A stretch of DNA of 64,000 nt from positions 1,505,652 to 1,569,651 of the forward strand of contig OZ037863.1 of NCBI GenBank assembly GCA_964035575.1. The letters run 5' to 3'. A program made the position numbers and the translations under genes. Shown here one piece after another: positions 56,379 through 64,000 of the stretch (position 1 is its first letter; each line of letters starts with the position of its first letter). The notes under the pieces were generated by a model. That model did not search any database, was not told the origin of the DNA, and saw only the letters and a program-made list of their open reading frames with translations. The stretch is from Rhynchopus sp. YZ270_cl-10. Its lineage: Eukaryota > Euglenozoa > Diplonemea > Diplonemida > Diplonemidae.

Positions 56379-56450
56379 GGCTCGGTGGTCTAGTGGCATG
56401 ATTCTCGCTTAGGGTGCGAGAGGTCCGGGGTTCAATTCCCCGCCGAGCCC
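56379..56450 (+). tRNA. trnP-AGG: tRNA-Pro(AGG)
   Basis: Anticodon loop TTAGGGT; acceptor GGCTCGG/CCGAGCC with discriminator C. Confidence 0.96.
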
Positions 56451-56547
56451 TTGTCTTTTTGGATTTTCATTTTTAATTTTTTTTTCGTTTGAAACTCCGT
56501 GTAGCTTGCACAAAAGTACCCTTTTTGGATTGTGCCTAAGTATCACC

Positions 56548-56619
56548 TCCCCTTTAGTACAGTGGTTAGTATACCTGGCTTTCACCCAGGCGACCCGGGT
56601 TCAAACCCCGGAGGGGGAA
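56548..56619 (+). tRNA. trnE-TTC: tRNA-Glu(TTC)
   Basis: Anticodon loop CTTTCAC; acceptor TCCCCTT/AGGGGGA; T-arm CGGGTTCAAACCCCG. Confidence 0.96.
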
Positions 56620-56756
56620 TCCTTTTTGATTGCTTTCAAATTTCGGAGCTGTTTTTTGATATTTTCATATTTCTGAATTTTCAATTTGGCAAAGTTTTGT
56701 GACAAGAAATCTCTGAGAAGGAGGAAATCTAAAAATATTTTGGAATGAACAAAAAG

Positions 56757-56828
56757 TACTCGCGGCGGGGATCGAACCCGCAACCTCCGGCGTCGGGAAC
56801 CGACGCGCTTCCATTGCGCCACGCGAGC
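56757..56828 (-). tRNA. trnR-CCG: tRNA-Arg(CCG), unusual loop
   Basis: Acceptor GCTCGCG/CGCGAGT, D-arm and T-arm are regular. The best anticodon stem is TCGGT/GCCGG with loop TCCCGAC, which gives anticodon CCG and C instead of T at position 33. Other stem registers pair poorly, so identity is likely but not certain. Confidence 0.75.
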
Positions 56829-57404
56829 TTATCTTGTTTCCCAAGATCTCAGATTATGGAGAAGGTTTGGCAGTGTCTAAAAAAGTTCAAAAATTGATAA
56901 AACAGCCAGTGTCCCTTGGTGCATGACTGGTTGTACTGTGGTGGACCCGTGCACTTTCCATACAGTCCTATGCCAGCAAACCCACACGCAATGGGTTTGT
57001 GGGTTTGCTACATCCACTGCACCTGTGCATAAGATAACCCATCGTGAAACTCCCTTGTGCACCCGACATACCACCCCTGGCCATATTGGTCAGGCATATT
57101 AGTAAGGGTACCTGGTCACAGTGACTGGGCACAGTAGGAACCACAGCTGAAATGGGTGGGGGCTTAAAGCCATGTTCCAGCATGTGGTTCCTCTTTAGGT
57201 CCCAGCATGTAGTACACCCGACATACCACAGCCCAGGCCATATTGGTAAGGCATATTAGTAGGGGCACCTGGTCACAGTGACTAGGTAGGTGCACAGAGG
57301 GGTTCCTAATCGGGCGCACAGGGGGATTCCTAATCGGGCGCACAGGGGGTCGGCCCGCAAACCTGATGATCATATTACCTCTGACCAGCGCACCGGCCAT
57401 ACTG
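56829..57404. repeat. Spacer with a ~150-bp direct duplication
   Basis: ACCCGACATACCAC...GGCCATATTGGT.AGGCATATTAGTA.GGG.ACCTGGTCACAGTGACT occurs at about 57060-57127 and again at 57209-57284. GGGCGCACAGGGGG repeats near 57312-57350. No gene recognised. Confidence 0.7.
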
Positions 57405-57680
57405 ACTTACATGTTTATTTACTGGGAATTTTGTGAAGAAATAAACATGTAAGTCAGGTTGGGTTTATGAACCTGTTGTAGTCCTAACCTGACTTACATG
57501 GTTATGAAAAACCTGACTTACATGGTTATTAACCCAGGGAATTTTGTGAACAAATAAACATGTAAGTCAGGTTTTTCATAAACACGTAAGTCAAGCCAAA
57601 AACATGTGGCCATACTGACTTACATGTTTATGAACTGGGATTTTTGTGAATAAATACACATGTAAGTCAGCATGGGTTTA
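57405..57680. repeat. Array of inverted TGACTTACATG motifs
   Basis: TGACTTACATGTTTAT and its inverse ATAAACATGTAAGTCA alternate around GGGAATTTTGTGAA spacers, forming at least three adjacent hairpins (57409-57455, 57505-57570, 57612-57675). Function unknown; foldback or MITE cluster. Confidence 0.8.
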
Positions 57681-57910
57681 TAAACATGATCATCAAATTT
57701 TTTTTCGATTGTGACGGAAGTTGTGACTGAACTGACTTACCATGTCGAGCAAAAACCCGCATCAGACAAAAAAAAAATTTCTCCACTAAGAATCCTTACG
57801 CAAGAAAGAGTACACATCATTTCCACTTTTTCGTTTTGAACGAGTTTGTGACCGACCTGAAACCGTCCGAAACCATATTGTTTTGCTTTTTCCAATCGCA
57901 AAAAGAGAGT
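57681..57910. other. Spacer, nothing recognised
   Basis: AT-rich; one further GACTTACCATG motif near 57740. No gene. Confidence 0.4.
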
Positions 57911-57980
57911 GCGTAATCCGGGAATCGAACCCGGGCCGACCCCGTGGCGGGGGGCCATTCTACCACTAGACCAATTACGC
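57911..57980 (-). tRNA. trnG-GCC: tRNA-Gly(GCC)
   Basis: Acceptor GCGTAAT/ATTACGC; anticodon loop CCGCCAC, with C33 where nearly all tRNAs have T33; stem GCCCC/GGGGT. The rest is regular. Confidence 0.92.
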
Positions 57981-58096
57981 TACGATATTAGTCGAAATTG
58001 TGCTCGAGTTGCCGCTCGTTGCATGGTTGAAAAATATTTCACAATATCCCTCGAAATAAAACCCTTTCTGAGATCCCAATAAGTGGGAATATTCAA

Positions 58097-58168
58097 GCGG
58101 TTATGGTTTAGTGGTTAGAACACCCGTTTGTGGCACGGGAGACCCGAGTTCAATTCTCGGTAACCGCT
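58097..58168 (+). tRNA. trnH-GTG: tRNA-His(GTG)
   Basis: Anticodon loop TTGTGGC in stem CCCGT/ACGGG; acceptor GCGGTTA/TAACCGC. The base before position 1 is A, so the extra G of mature His tRNA must be added after transcription, as in other eukaryotes. Confidence 0.96.
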
Positions 58169-58257
58169 TTTTTAGCTGTACAATCAACCGTCTAAATTTT
58201 TTTTTCAACTCCAAAAATATGCAGGCCACATAAAAAATACTATTGCCTAAAGACATG

Positions 58258-58329
58258 GACCGTGTGGCTCAATGGAAGAGCGCCTGACCACGGATCAGGC
58301 GGTTGCAGGTTCGAGTCCTGCCACGGTTG
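58258..58329 (+). tRNA. trnR-ACG: tRNA-Arg(ACG)
   Basis: Acceptor GACCGTG/CACGGTT; stem CCTGA/TCAGG; anticodon loop CCACGGA, with C33. Confidence 0.94.
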
Positions 58330-58418
58330 CTTCTTTTTTTAGGCAATTTGAAGAATTTGAAATTATTTTCATTTTGAAATCGCCCCTCACAAAGAAAACA
58401 CTTTGCATGAAAGTAACA

Positions 58419-58490
58419 GCACTTATGGTATAACGGTTAGTATTCTCGCCTTCCAAGCGAGCGGCCCGGGTTCGACTCCCGGTAAGTGCA
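58419..58490 (+). tRNA. trnG-TCC: tRNA-Gly(TCC)
   Basis: Anticodon loop CTTCCAA in stem CTCGC/GCGAG; acceptor GCACTTA/TAAGTGC. Confidence 0.96.
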
Positions 58491-58778
58491 GTTCTTTTTT
58501 TAAAGGGGGAAGCAAAATTTTCATGTTCAGAAAATTTTTTCTGAAATGTCAGCTTTTCAAAGAATTTCCAGTTTTCAAGTTTTTCCCAAAAATTTTTCAA
58601 GGTTCTTATGGGTGGGTTGACTACCAAAAAATCCAAAATCCCGGGGTGACCCCCCTTCCCACTGGACCCAATGTTTTTATCTGTTGTGACTGTAACTTGT
58701 CACTGTAATTCATTTGACACCAACCTCTCACTTTTTTGTGTTTTCAAAAAAGTTCAAAAAAACAATGTTCAAAAAGTT

Positions 58779-58851
58779 AACCCCGTGCGGGACTCGAACC
58801 CGCAACCTTTGGATTCGAAGTCCAACGCGCTATCCATTGCGCCAACGGGGC
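58779..58851 (-). tRNA. trnR-TCG: tRNA-Arg(TCG)
   Basis: Anticodon loop CTTCGAA in stem TTGGA/TCCAA; acceptor GCCCCGT/ACGGGGT. Confidence 0.95.
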
Positions 58852-58913
58852 CTGATTTGATTTTCATCAGAAAAGAAACGAAACAATGAGTGGGAGCCCT
58901 GTACAAAAAAGAA

Positions 58914-58985
58914 TTCCCCGGCCGGGAATTGAACCCGGGTCTTCCGCGTGACAGGCGGAAATACTGACCTCTATACTACCGAGGA
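58914..58985 (-). tRNA. trnD-GTC: tRNA-Asp(GTC), second copy
   Basis: Same 72-nt sequence as the gene at 52567, on the opposite strand. A few flanking bases on the 5' side (TTGTATCC) are also shared, as for a duplicated unit. Confidence 0.97.
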
Positions 58986-59084
58986 TACAATCTTCACTCT
59001 GATTTATTTTCGCGGATTAAAATGGTCTAAAATGAGCACAGAAATGACGAAAATGCATGAAAATTTGTGAACAAAAAAATGAAT

Positions 59085-59166
59085 CGCAGTCGGCAGGACT
59101 TGAACCTGCGCGGGCAGAGCCCAATGGATTTCTAGTCCACCTCCGTAACCACTTGGATACGACTGC
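59085..59166 (-). tRNA. trnS-AGA: tRNA-Ser(AGA)
   Basis: Type II; anticodon loop CTAGAAA; acceptor GCAGTCG/CGACTGC; discriminator G. Confidence 0.96.
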
Positions 59167-59244
59167 TGTAATTCTCACCGTTCTTTGTTTTTAGGCAGTC
59201 ATCTGTTTGCAGAAAATAATCTGGAACACGAAAACGAAAAAAAA

Positions 59245-59328
59245 TCCTCTCGGCCGGAATCGAACCAGCGACCGCTCGATAACCGAGTATTCTACAGTCG
59301 AGCGCTCTACCAATTGAGCTACGAGAGG
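59245..59328 (-). tRNA. trnY-GTA: tRNA-Tyr(GTA) with 11-nt intron
   Basis: Anticodon stem CTCGA/TCGAG with loop CTGTAG-A is split by AATACTCGGTT, directly after position 37, the usual place for tRNA introns. Trypanosomatid tRNA-Tyr also has an 11-nt intron here. It is the only intron I find among the 41 tRNA genes. Confidence 0.95.
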
Positions 59329-59452
59329 TTCTACAACTGTCATTGTTTTCACAGAAGCCCATAAAATTTTTTGGCTCAAAAAAATTTTTTTGCCACACAA
59401 ACCTGTAGAAATTTGCACCCCATGTATTTCTTAATGATACGATAATATCAAG

Positions 59453-59525
59453 GCGAGGTTGGCGCAGTCGGGAGCGCGTAGGTCCCATAATCCTAAGGTC
59501 GTCAGTTCGATCCTGGCACCTCGCA
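59453..59525 (+). tRNA. trnM-CAT: Elongator tRNA-Met(CAT)
   Basis: Acceptor GCGAGGT/ACCTCGC; anticodon stem TAGGT/TCCTA with the T-T pair also seen in other elongator Met genes; loop CCCATAA, with C33. In most animals and plants it is the initiator that has C33. Confidence 0.94.
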
Positions 59526-59610
59526 CTTTTTTGTGTGTCTTTTTCCTTTGTGTGGGATTTTCAGCAAAATTTCCACCTTCATGCTAAACGCATTGAAGCC
59601 CTAAATCATG

Positions 59611-59681
59611 GGCCCTATGGTGTAGCGGTAGCACTATGGATTCCAAATCCATCAACGGCGGTTCGATTCCGTCTAGGGTCA
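59611..59681 (+). tRNA. trnW-CCA: tRNA-Trp(CCA)
   Basis: Anticodon loop TTCCAAA in stem ATGGA/TCCAT; acceptor GGCCCTA/TAGGGTC. Confidence 0.95.
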
Positions 59682-59763
59682 TTTCTTTTTTTACACACTT
59701 TCCTTTCTGTGTTGTCTTGAAAAACTTCTTCGCAGGAGAAACAGCAAAAGCATCTTAATCAGC

Positions 59764-59835
59764 GGCGATTTAGCTCAGTGGCAGAGCATTGGTCTTGTAA
59801 ACCAAGGGTCGGGGGTTCGATCCCCCCAGTTGCCT
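59764..59835 (+). tRNA. trnT-TGT: tRNA-Thr(TGT)
   Basis: Anticodon loop CTTGTAA in stem TTGGT/ACCAA; acceptor GGCGATT/AGTTGCC with two G-T pairs. The only Thr gene seen. Confidence 0.95.
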
Positions 59836-59859
59836 TTCTATTTTTTGGTGATGTGATGT

Positions 59860-60375
59860 GATGCGGTTGTGCTGAAGAAGCAGCAACTGAGCACTGGATG
59901 TGACAGGCAGGAACGCAGAAGGGAGATGGCCTGGCCGTACTCCAGTACAGGCCCGAGCGAGTGCTCACAGAATGGGCTCCAAAAACCAGCACAGAATGGA
60001 ATGGCTGGAGACTTTTTGGCTTACTGTAAGGATTTGTTAGGAGTGGAAAAAAAAACTCCTGACCCGGGTATTGAATTTTCAGATCATTTTCTCAGTCACA
60101 ATGCAAGCACAGAATGGAAACGAAAAACCAGCACAGAATGGAATGGCTGGAGTCTTATAGCCGTGTTCCATTCTGTGCTTGGTTTTGGTTTCCATTCTGT
60201 GCTTGCATTGTGACTGAGAAAATGATCCGAAAATTCAATAGCCAGGTCAGGAGTTTTTCCATCTGAATTATGGATTGCTAAGGATTTCCCAGCCATTCCA
60301 TTCTGTGCTGGATTCCACCATTCTGTACTGGTGAGTCGCCAAGAAGCGGCAGCTGAGCACACTGGACATGCCCAG
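59860..60375. mobile_element. Foldback element with AGCACAGAATGG repeats
   Basis: A central inverted repeat pairs about 60053-60150 with 60160-60260 (AACTCCTGAC...GCAAGCACAGAATGG). GCACAGAATGG occurs about six times in both orientations. An AAGCAGCAACTGAGCAC-like sequence occurs as a direct repeat at both ends (about 59875 and 60343). No coding capacity. Confidence 0.75.
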
Positions 60376-60650
60376 AAAGGAGATAAGTTGTGGGGCTGAA
60401 ACGTGCTATCCCCAGCAAAAGGGTCTGGCACTTTTCGCGAGTGGAAGCAGTTCACACCTGGTTGAACGCAAAACCTACACCGGTCGGTGGGAGTCCTGTG
60501 TTGGTTCGGAAAACACATATTTTCACCCAAATTCCACTCTCAACTTGCCAACGAAACAGAACTGAGATCAAGTGGAGGAAATATTTTTTGGTTTTCATTT
60601 GCCTCAAAATCTCAGAAACCTGCAAAATCGTGAACATTCAAAAAGAAAAG
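60376..60650. other. Spacer, no gene recognised
   Basis: Mixed-composition DNA without a tRNA or conserved frame. Confidence 0.4.
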
Positions 60651-60723
60651 CACCTCCCGCGGGGCTCGAACCCGCGACCACAAGGTTAAGGGCCTTGCGC
60701 TCTACCGACTGAGCTAGGGAGGC
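60651..60723 (-). tRNA. trnK-CTT: tRNA-Lys(CTT), second copy
   Basis: Identical to 55558-55630. Loop CCCTTAA, so C33 is present in both copies and is not a reading error. Confidence 0.95.
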
Positions 60724-60829
60724 TCACATTCATTTAAACCAAAGAATCATTGTGGGGTGGTCATGCAGAAAAGTCTCTTGTCCTAAATTTGACCACCCCA
60801 GAGAAAAGGAAAGAAGGTAAAACCATTAG

Positions 60830-60902
60830 GCCCGTGTAGCCCAATGGATAAGGCGTTCGCTTCCTAAGCGAAAGATTGTGGGTTCGATCCCCACCATGGG
60901 TA
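60830..60902 (+). tRNA. trnR-CCT: tRNA-Arg(CCT)
   Basis: Anticodon loop TTCCTAA in stem TTCGC/GCGAA; acceptor GCCCGTG/CATGGGT. Confidence 0.94.
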
Positions 60903-61116
60903 TTCTCTTTTTCACTGGGAAGTGAAAATATGGAAAATGATTTTTCAAGATTCTCTCACCATCTTGGGATTTTGGTGACAACAAAGATATGGCAAAATAC
61001 TTTCACAAAAATGCACTTTTCCAAACTTCCTCATCTTGGGATTTTGGTGGTCGAAAAGATGTGGAAATAATTTTTCTAAACAATTCCCAAGCAAGAAACT
61101 ACCTAAATAAAAAGAG

Positions 61117-61188
61117 GGGCTCAGCAGGGAATCGAACCCTGGACCTCTCGCACCCGAAGCGAGAATCATGCCACTAGACCACTAAGCC
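61117..61188 (-). tRNA. trnP-CGG: tRNA-Pro(CGG)
   Basis: Differs from Pro(TGG) at 52930 essentially only in the anticodon (loop TTCGGGT); the preceding AAAGAGG flank is shared, indicating a recent duplication and anticodon change. Confidence 0.96.
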
Positions 61189-61282
61189 ACTGATTATTTT
61201 CTTCATCCAGATTTACATGATGGCGTTAATATTCAAAAGTCAGAAATTCTTCTCTCCAAAACTTGGTCTAAAAAAAAGTATT

Positions 61283-61354
61283 TTCCGCTGCGGGGAATTG
61301 AACCCCGGTCTGCCGGGTGAGAGCCGGCTGTTCTAACCACTATACTACAGCGGA
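61283..61354 (-). tRNA. trnE-CTC: tRNA-Glu(CTC)
   Basis: Anticodon loop CTCTCAC in stem GCCGG/CCGGC; acceptor TCCGCTG/CAGCGGA. Confidence 0.95.
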
Positions 61355-61444
61355 TCTGATAGTAGGCAAAACTATTATCTGCATGGGGACATCTTTTCGA
61401 TCGTTGCATTGAACGAAAATGTGAAGGAAAGTTCAAAAAGAAAT

Positions 61445-61517
61445 TACAGCTAGTCGGGATTGAACCGACGATATCTCGCGTGTGAGGCGAGCGTCCTAAC
61501 CACTAGACGATAGCTGC
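61445..61517 (-). tRNA. trnV-CAC: tRNA-Val(CAC)
   Basis: Anticodon loop CTCACAC in stem CTCGC/GCGAG; acceptor GCAGCTA/TAGCTGT, close to Val(TAC). Confidence 0.95.
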
Positions 61518-61581
61518 TACAATAATGACCGGAACTGTTTTCCACAAGAGGTGGGTTTTCTGCGGAAAAATGGTAATAACG

Positions 61582-61663
61582 TGACGAGAGTGGGGTTTGA
61601 ACCCACGCCTCCGAAGAGACCAGGGCCTAAACCTGGCGCCTTAGACCGCTCGGCCATCTCGCC
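61582..61663 (-). tRNA. trnL-TAG: tRNA-Leu(TAG)
   Basis: Type II; stem CCAGG/CCTGG, loop TTTAGGC; variable arm TCTCTTCGGAGGC. Confidence 0.95.
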
Positions 61664-61722
61664 TTCCCAGTTTTTTATGACTTTTGCAAAGAACAGAAAA
61701 TGGTTTGAGAAGGGAAAAAAGT

Positions 61723-61795
61723 CTCCTCCTGTTGGGTTCGAACCAACGACCTGCAGGTTAACAGCCTGACGCGCTACCGACTGCGCCAAGGAGGA
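61723..61795 (-). tRNA. trnN-GTT: tRNA-Asn(GTT), second copy
   Basis: Same sequence as 56192-56264, same strand. Confidence 0.96.
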
Positions 61796-61884
61796 CCTGA
61801 CAAGTGTGCTTTTTGTGTTTTGCACAATCTTGAAAACAAAACAAAAGGGATAGATTGAAAATGAAAATGAAAAAGAATAACAAG

Positions 61885-61966
61885 TGACGAGAGTGGGGTT
61901 TGAACCCACGCCCCCGAAGGGACCAGGGCCTTAACCTGGCGCCTTAGACCACTCGGCCATCTCGCC
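61885..61966 (-). tRNA. trnL-AAG: tRNA-Leu(AAG)
   Basis: Type II; loop TTAAGGC in stem CCAGG/CCTGG. Nearly the same body as Leu(TAG) at 61582. Last tRNA gene before the terminal satellite. Confidence 0.95.
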
Positions 61967-62010
61967 TTCAATAAAAGCCAACAAGAATATGGAAGTGGGA
62001 ATGCGTTTCG

Positions 62011-64000
62011 CAAACCCGCAAACCCGCAAACCCGCAAACCCGCAAACCCGCAAACCCGCAAACCCGCAAACCCGCAAACCCGCAAACCCGCAAACCCGCA
62101 AACCCGCAAACCCGCAAACCCGCAAACCCGCAAACCCGCAAACCCGCAAACCCGCAAACCCGCAAACCCGCAAACCCGCAAACCCGCAAACCCGCAAACC
62201 CGCAAACCCGCAAACCCGCAAACCCGCAAACCCGCAAACCCGCAAACCCGCAAACCCGCAAACCCGCAAACCCGCAAACCCGCAAACCCGCAAACCCGCA
62301 AACCCGCAAACCCGCAAACCCGCAAACCCGCAAACCCGCAAACCCGCAAACCCGCAAACCCGCAAACCCGCAAACCCGCAAACCCGCAAACCCGCAAACC
62401 CGCAAACCCGCAAACCCGCAAACCCGCAAACCCGCAAACCCGCAAACCCGCAAACCCGCAAACCCGCAAACCCGCAAACCCGCAAACCCGCAAACCCGCA
62501 AACCCGCAAACCCGCAAACCCGCAAACCCGCAAACCCGCAAACCCGCAAACCCGCAAACCCGCAAACCCGCAAACCCGCAAACCCGCAAACCCGCAAACC
62601 CGCAAACCCGCAAACCCGCAAACCCGCAAACCCGCAAACCCGCAAACCCGCAAACCCGCAAACCCGCAAACCCGCAAACCCGCAAACCCGCAAACCCGCA
62701 AACCCGCAAACCCGCAAACCCGCAAACCCGCAAACCCGCAAACCCGCAAACCCGCAAACCCGCAAACCCGCAAACCCGCAAACCCGCAAACCCGCAAACC
62801 CGCAAACCCGCAAACCCGCAAACCCGCAAACCCGCAAACCCGCAAACCCGCAAACCCGCAAACCCGCAAACCCGCAAACCCGCAAACCCGCAAACCCGCA
62901 AACCCGCAAACCCGCAAACCCGCAAACCCGCAAACCCGCAAACCCGCAAACCCGCAAACCCGCAAACCCGCAAACCCGCAAACCCGCAAACCCGCAAACC
63001 CGCAAACCCGCAAACCCGCAAACCCGCAAACCCGCAAACCCGCAAACCCGCAAACCCGCAAACCCGCAAACCCGCAAACCCGCAAACCCGCAAACCCGCA
63101 AACCCGCAAACCCGCAAACCCGCAAACCCGCAAACCCGCAAACCCGCAAACCCGCAAACCCGCAAACCCGCAAACCCGCAAACCCGCAAACCCGCAAACC
63201 CGCAAACCCGCAAACCCGCAAACCCGCAAACCCGCAAACCCGCAAACCCGCAAACCCGCAAACCGCAAACCCGCAAACCCGCAAACCCGCAAACCCGCAA
63301 ACCCGCAAACCCGCAAACCCGCAAACCCGCAAACCCGCAAACCCGCAAACCCGCAAACCCGCAAACCCGCAAACCCGCAAACCCGCAAACCCGCAAACCC
63401 GCAAACCCGCAAACCCGCAAACCCGCAAACCCGCAAACCCGCAAACCCGCAAACCCGCAAACCCGCAAACCCGCAAACCCGCAAACCCGCAAACCCGCAA
63501 ACCCGCAAACCCGCAAACCCGCAAACCCGCAAACCCGCAAACCCGCAAACCCGCAAACCCGCAAACCCGCAAACCCGCAAACCCGCAAACCCGCAAACCC
63601 GCAAACCCGCAAACCCGCAAACCCGCAAACCCGCAAACCCGCAAACCCGCAAACCCGCAACCCGCAAACCCGCAAACCCGCAAACCCGCAAACCCGCAAA
63701 CCCGCAAACCCGCAAACCCGCAAACCCGCAAACCCGCAAACCCGCAAACCCGCAAACCCGCAAACCCGCAAACCCGCAAACCGCAAACCCGCAAACCCGC
63801 AAACCCGCAAACCCGCAAACCCGCAAACCCGCAAACCCGCAAACCCGCAAACCCGCAAACCCGCAAACCCGCAAACCCGCAAACCCGCAAACCCGCAAAC
63901 CCGCAAACCCGCAAACCCGCAAACCCGCAAACCCGCAAACCCGCAAACCCGCAAACCCGCAAACCCGCAAACCCGCAAACCCGCAAACCCGCAAACCCGC
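62011..64000. repeat. Octanucleotide satellite (AAACCCGC)n, running off the window
   Basis: About 248 copies of an 8-bp unit (GCGGGTTT on the other strand), almost perfect, with three one-base deletions (near 63263, 63660 and 63780). The minus strand has no stop in any frame, giving spurious frames of over 650 codons with period CGFAGLRV. The array continues beyond 64000. Confidence 0.98.

Noticed and set aside
61774-63994. Minus-strand frames of 670-734 codons with repeating CGFAGLRV
   Set aside because: Same artefact from (AAACCCGC)n. Two of them also read through tRNA genes.
62011-64000. Telomere
   Set aside because: The unit is not TTAGGG, and the array simply reaches the window edge. 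Kept only as an open question.

Overview
The window is nuclear DNA of a single-celled eukaryote, most likely a diplonemid or close relative (Euglenozoa). The key evidence is five spliced-leader (SL) RNA genes between 46.67 and 48.95 kb. Their 39-40 nt exon ends in CAGTTTCTGTACTTCATTG followed by a GTATGG donor, the hallmark of kinetoplastid/diplonemid trans-splicing. Also consistent are a tRNA-Tyr with an 11-nt intron, a 119-nt 5S rRNA gene, and an actin gene with a short conventional cis-intron (unusual for kinetoplastids). The species is inferred, not proven.

Layout. 0-1.5 kb: a 10-bp minisatellite and a CAG-rich degenerate repeat. 1.5-13 kb: an apparently intact non-LTR retrotransposon with one 2330-codon ORF, sitting at the centre of a palindrome with ~0.9 kb arms; a third copy of the arm lies just upstream. 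13.6-15.9 kb: actin, bracketed by two copies of a hairpin motif. 15.9-16.8 kb: an 8-bp satellite. 17.1-19.6 kb: a terminal-inverted-repeat (TIR) element and a near-perfect 1.57 kb palindrome. 20.2-21.3 kb: a ubiquitin-like/WD40 protein gene. 22.4-30.3 kb: a gene-poor nest of TIR elements inside one another. 30.5-35 kb: two ubiquitin-like/leucine-rich-repeat genes, the second split by an antisense large-subunit rRNA fragment. 36.5-38.9 kb: a secreted GH63-like glycosidase. 40.6-46.5 kb: ~170-bp and 401-bp satellites and their decayed relatives.

46.6-62 kb is a dense small-RNA region: 5 SL RNA genes, U6, SRP (7SL) RNA, a probable U5, U2, U4, U1, 5S rRNA and 41 tRNA genes covering every amino acid except cysteine. 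The window ends inside a long (AAACCCGC)n satellite.

The protein genes have AG acceptor sites shortly upstream of the ATG, as expected for SL addition, so the SL and snRNA genes of this window make the parts that process its mRNAs. About 60 percent of the window is repeats. Inverted architecture (hairpins, palindromes, TIRs) recurs throughout. I recognised no LTR element, Polinton or virus-derived gene.
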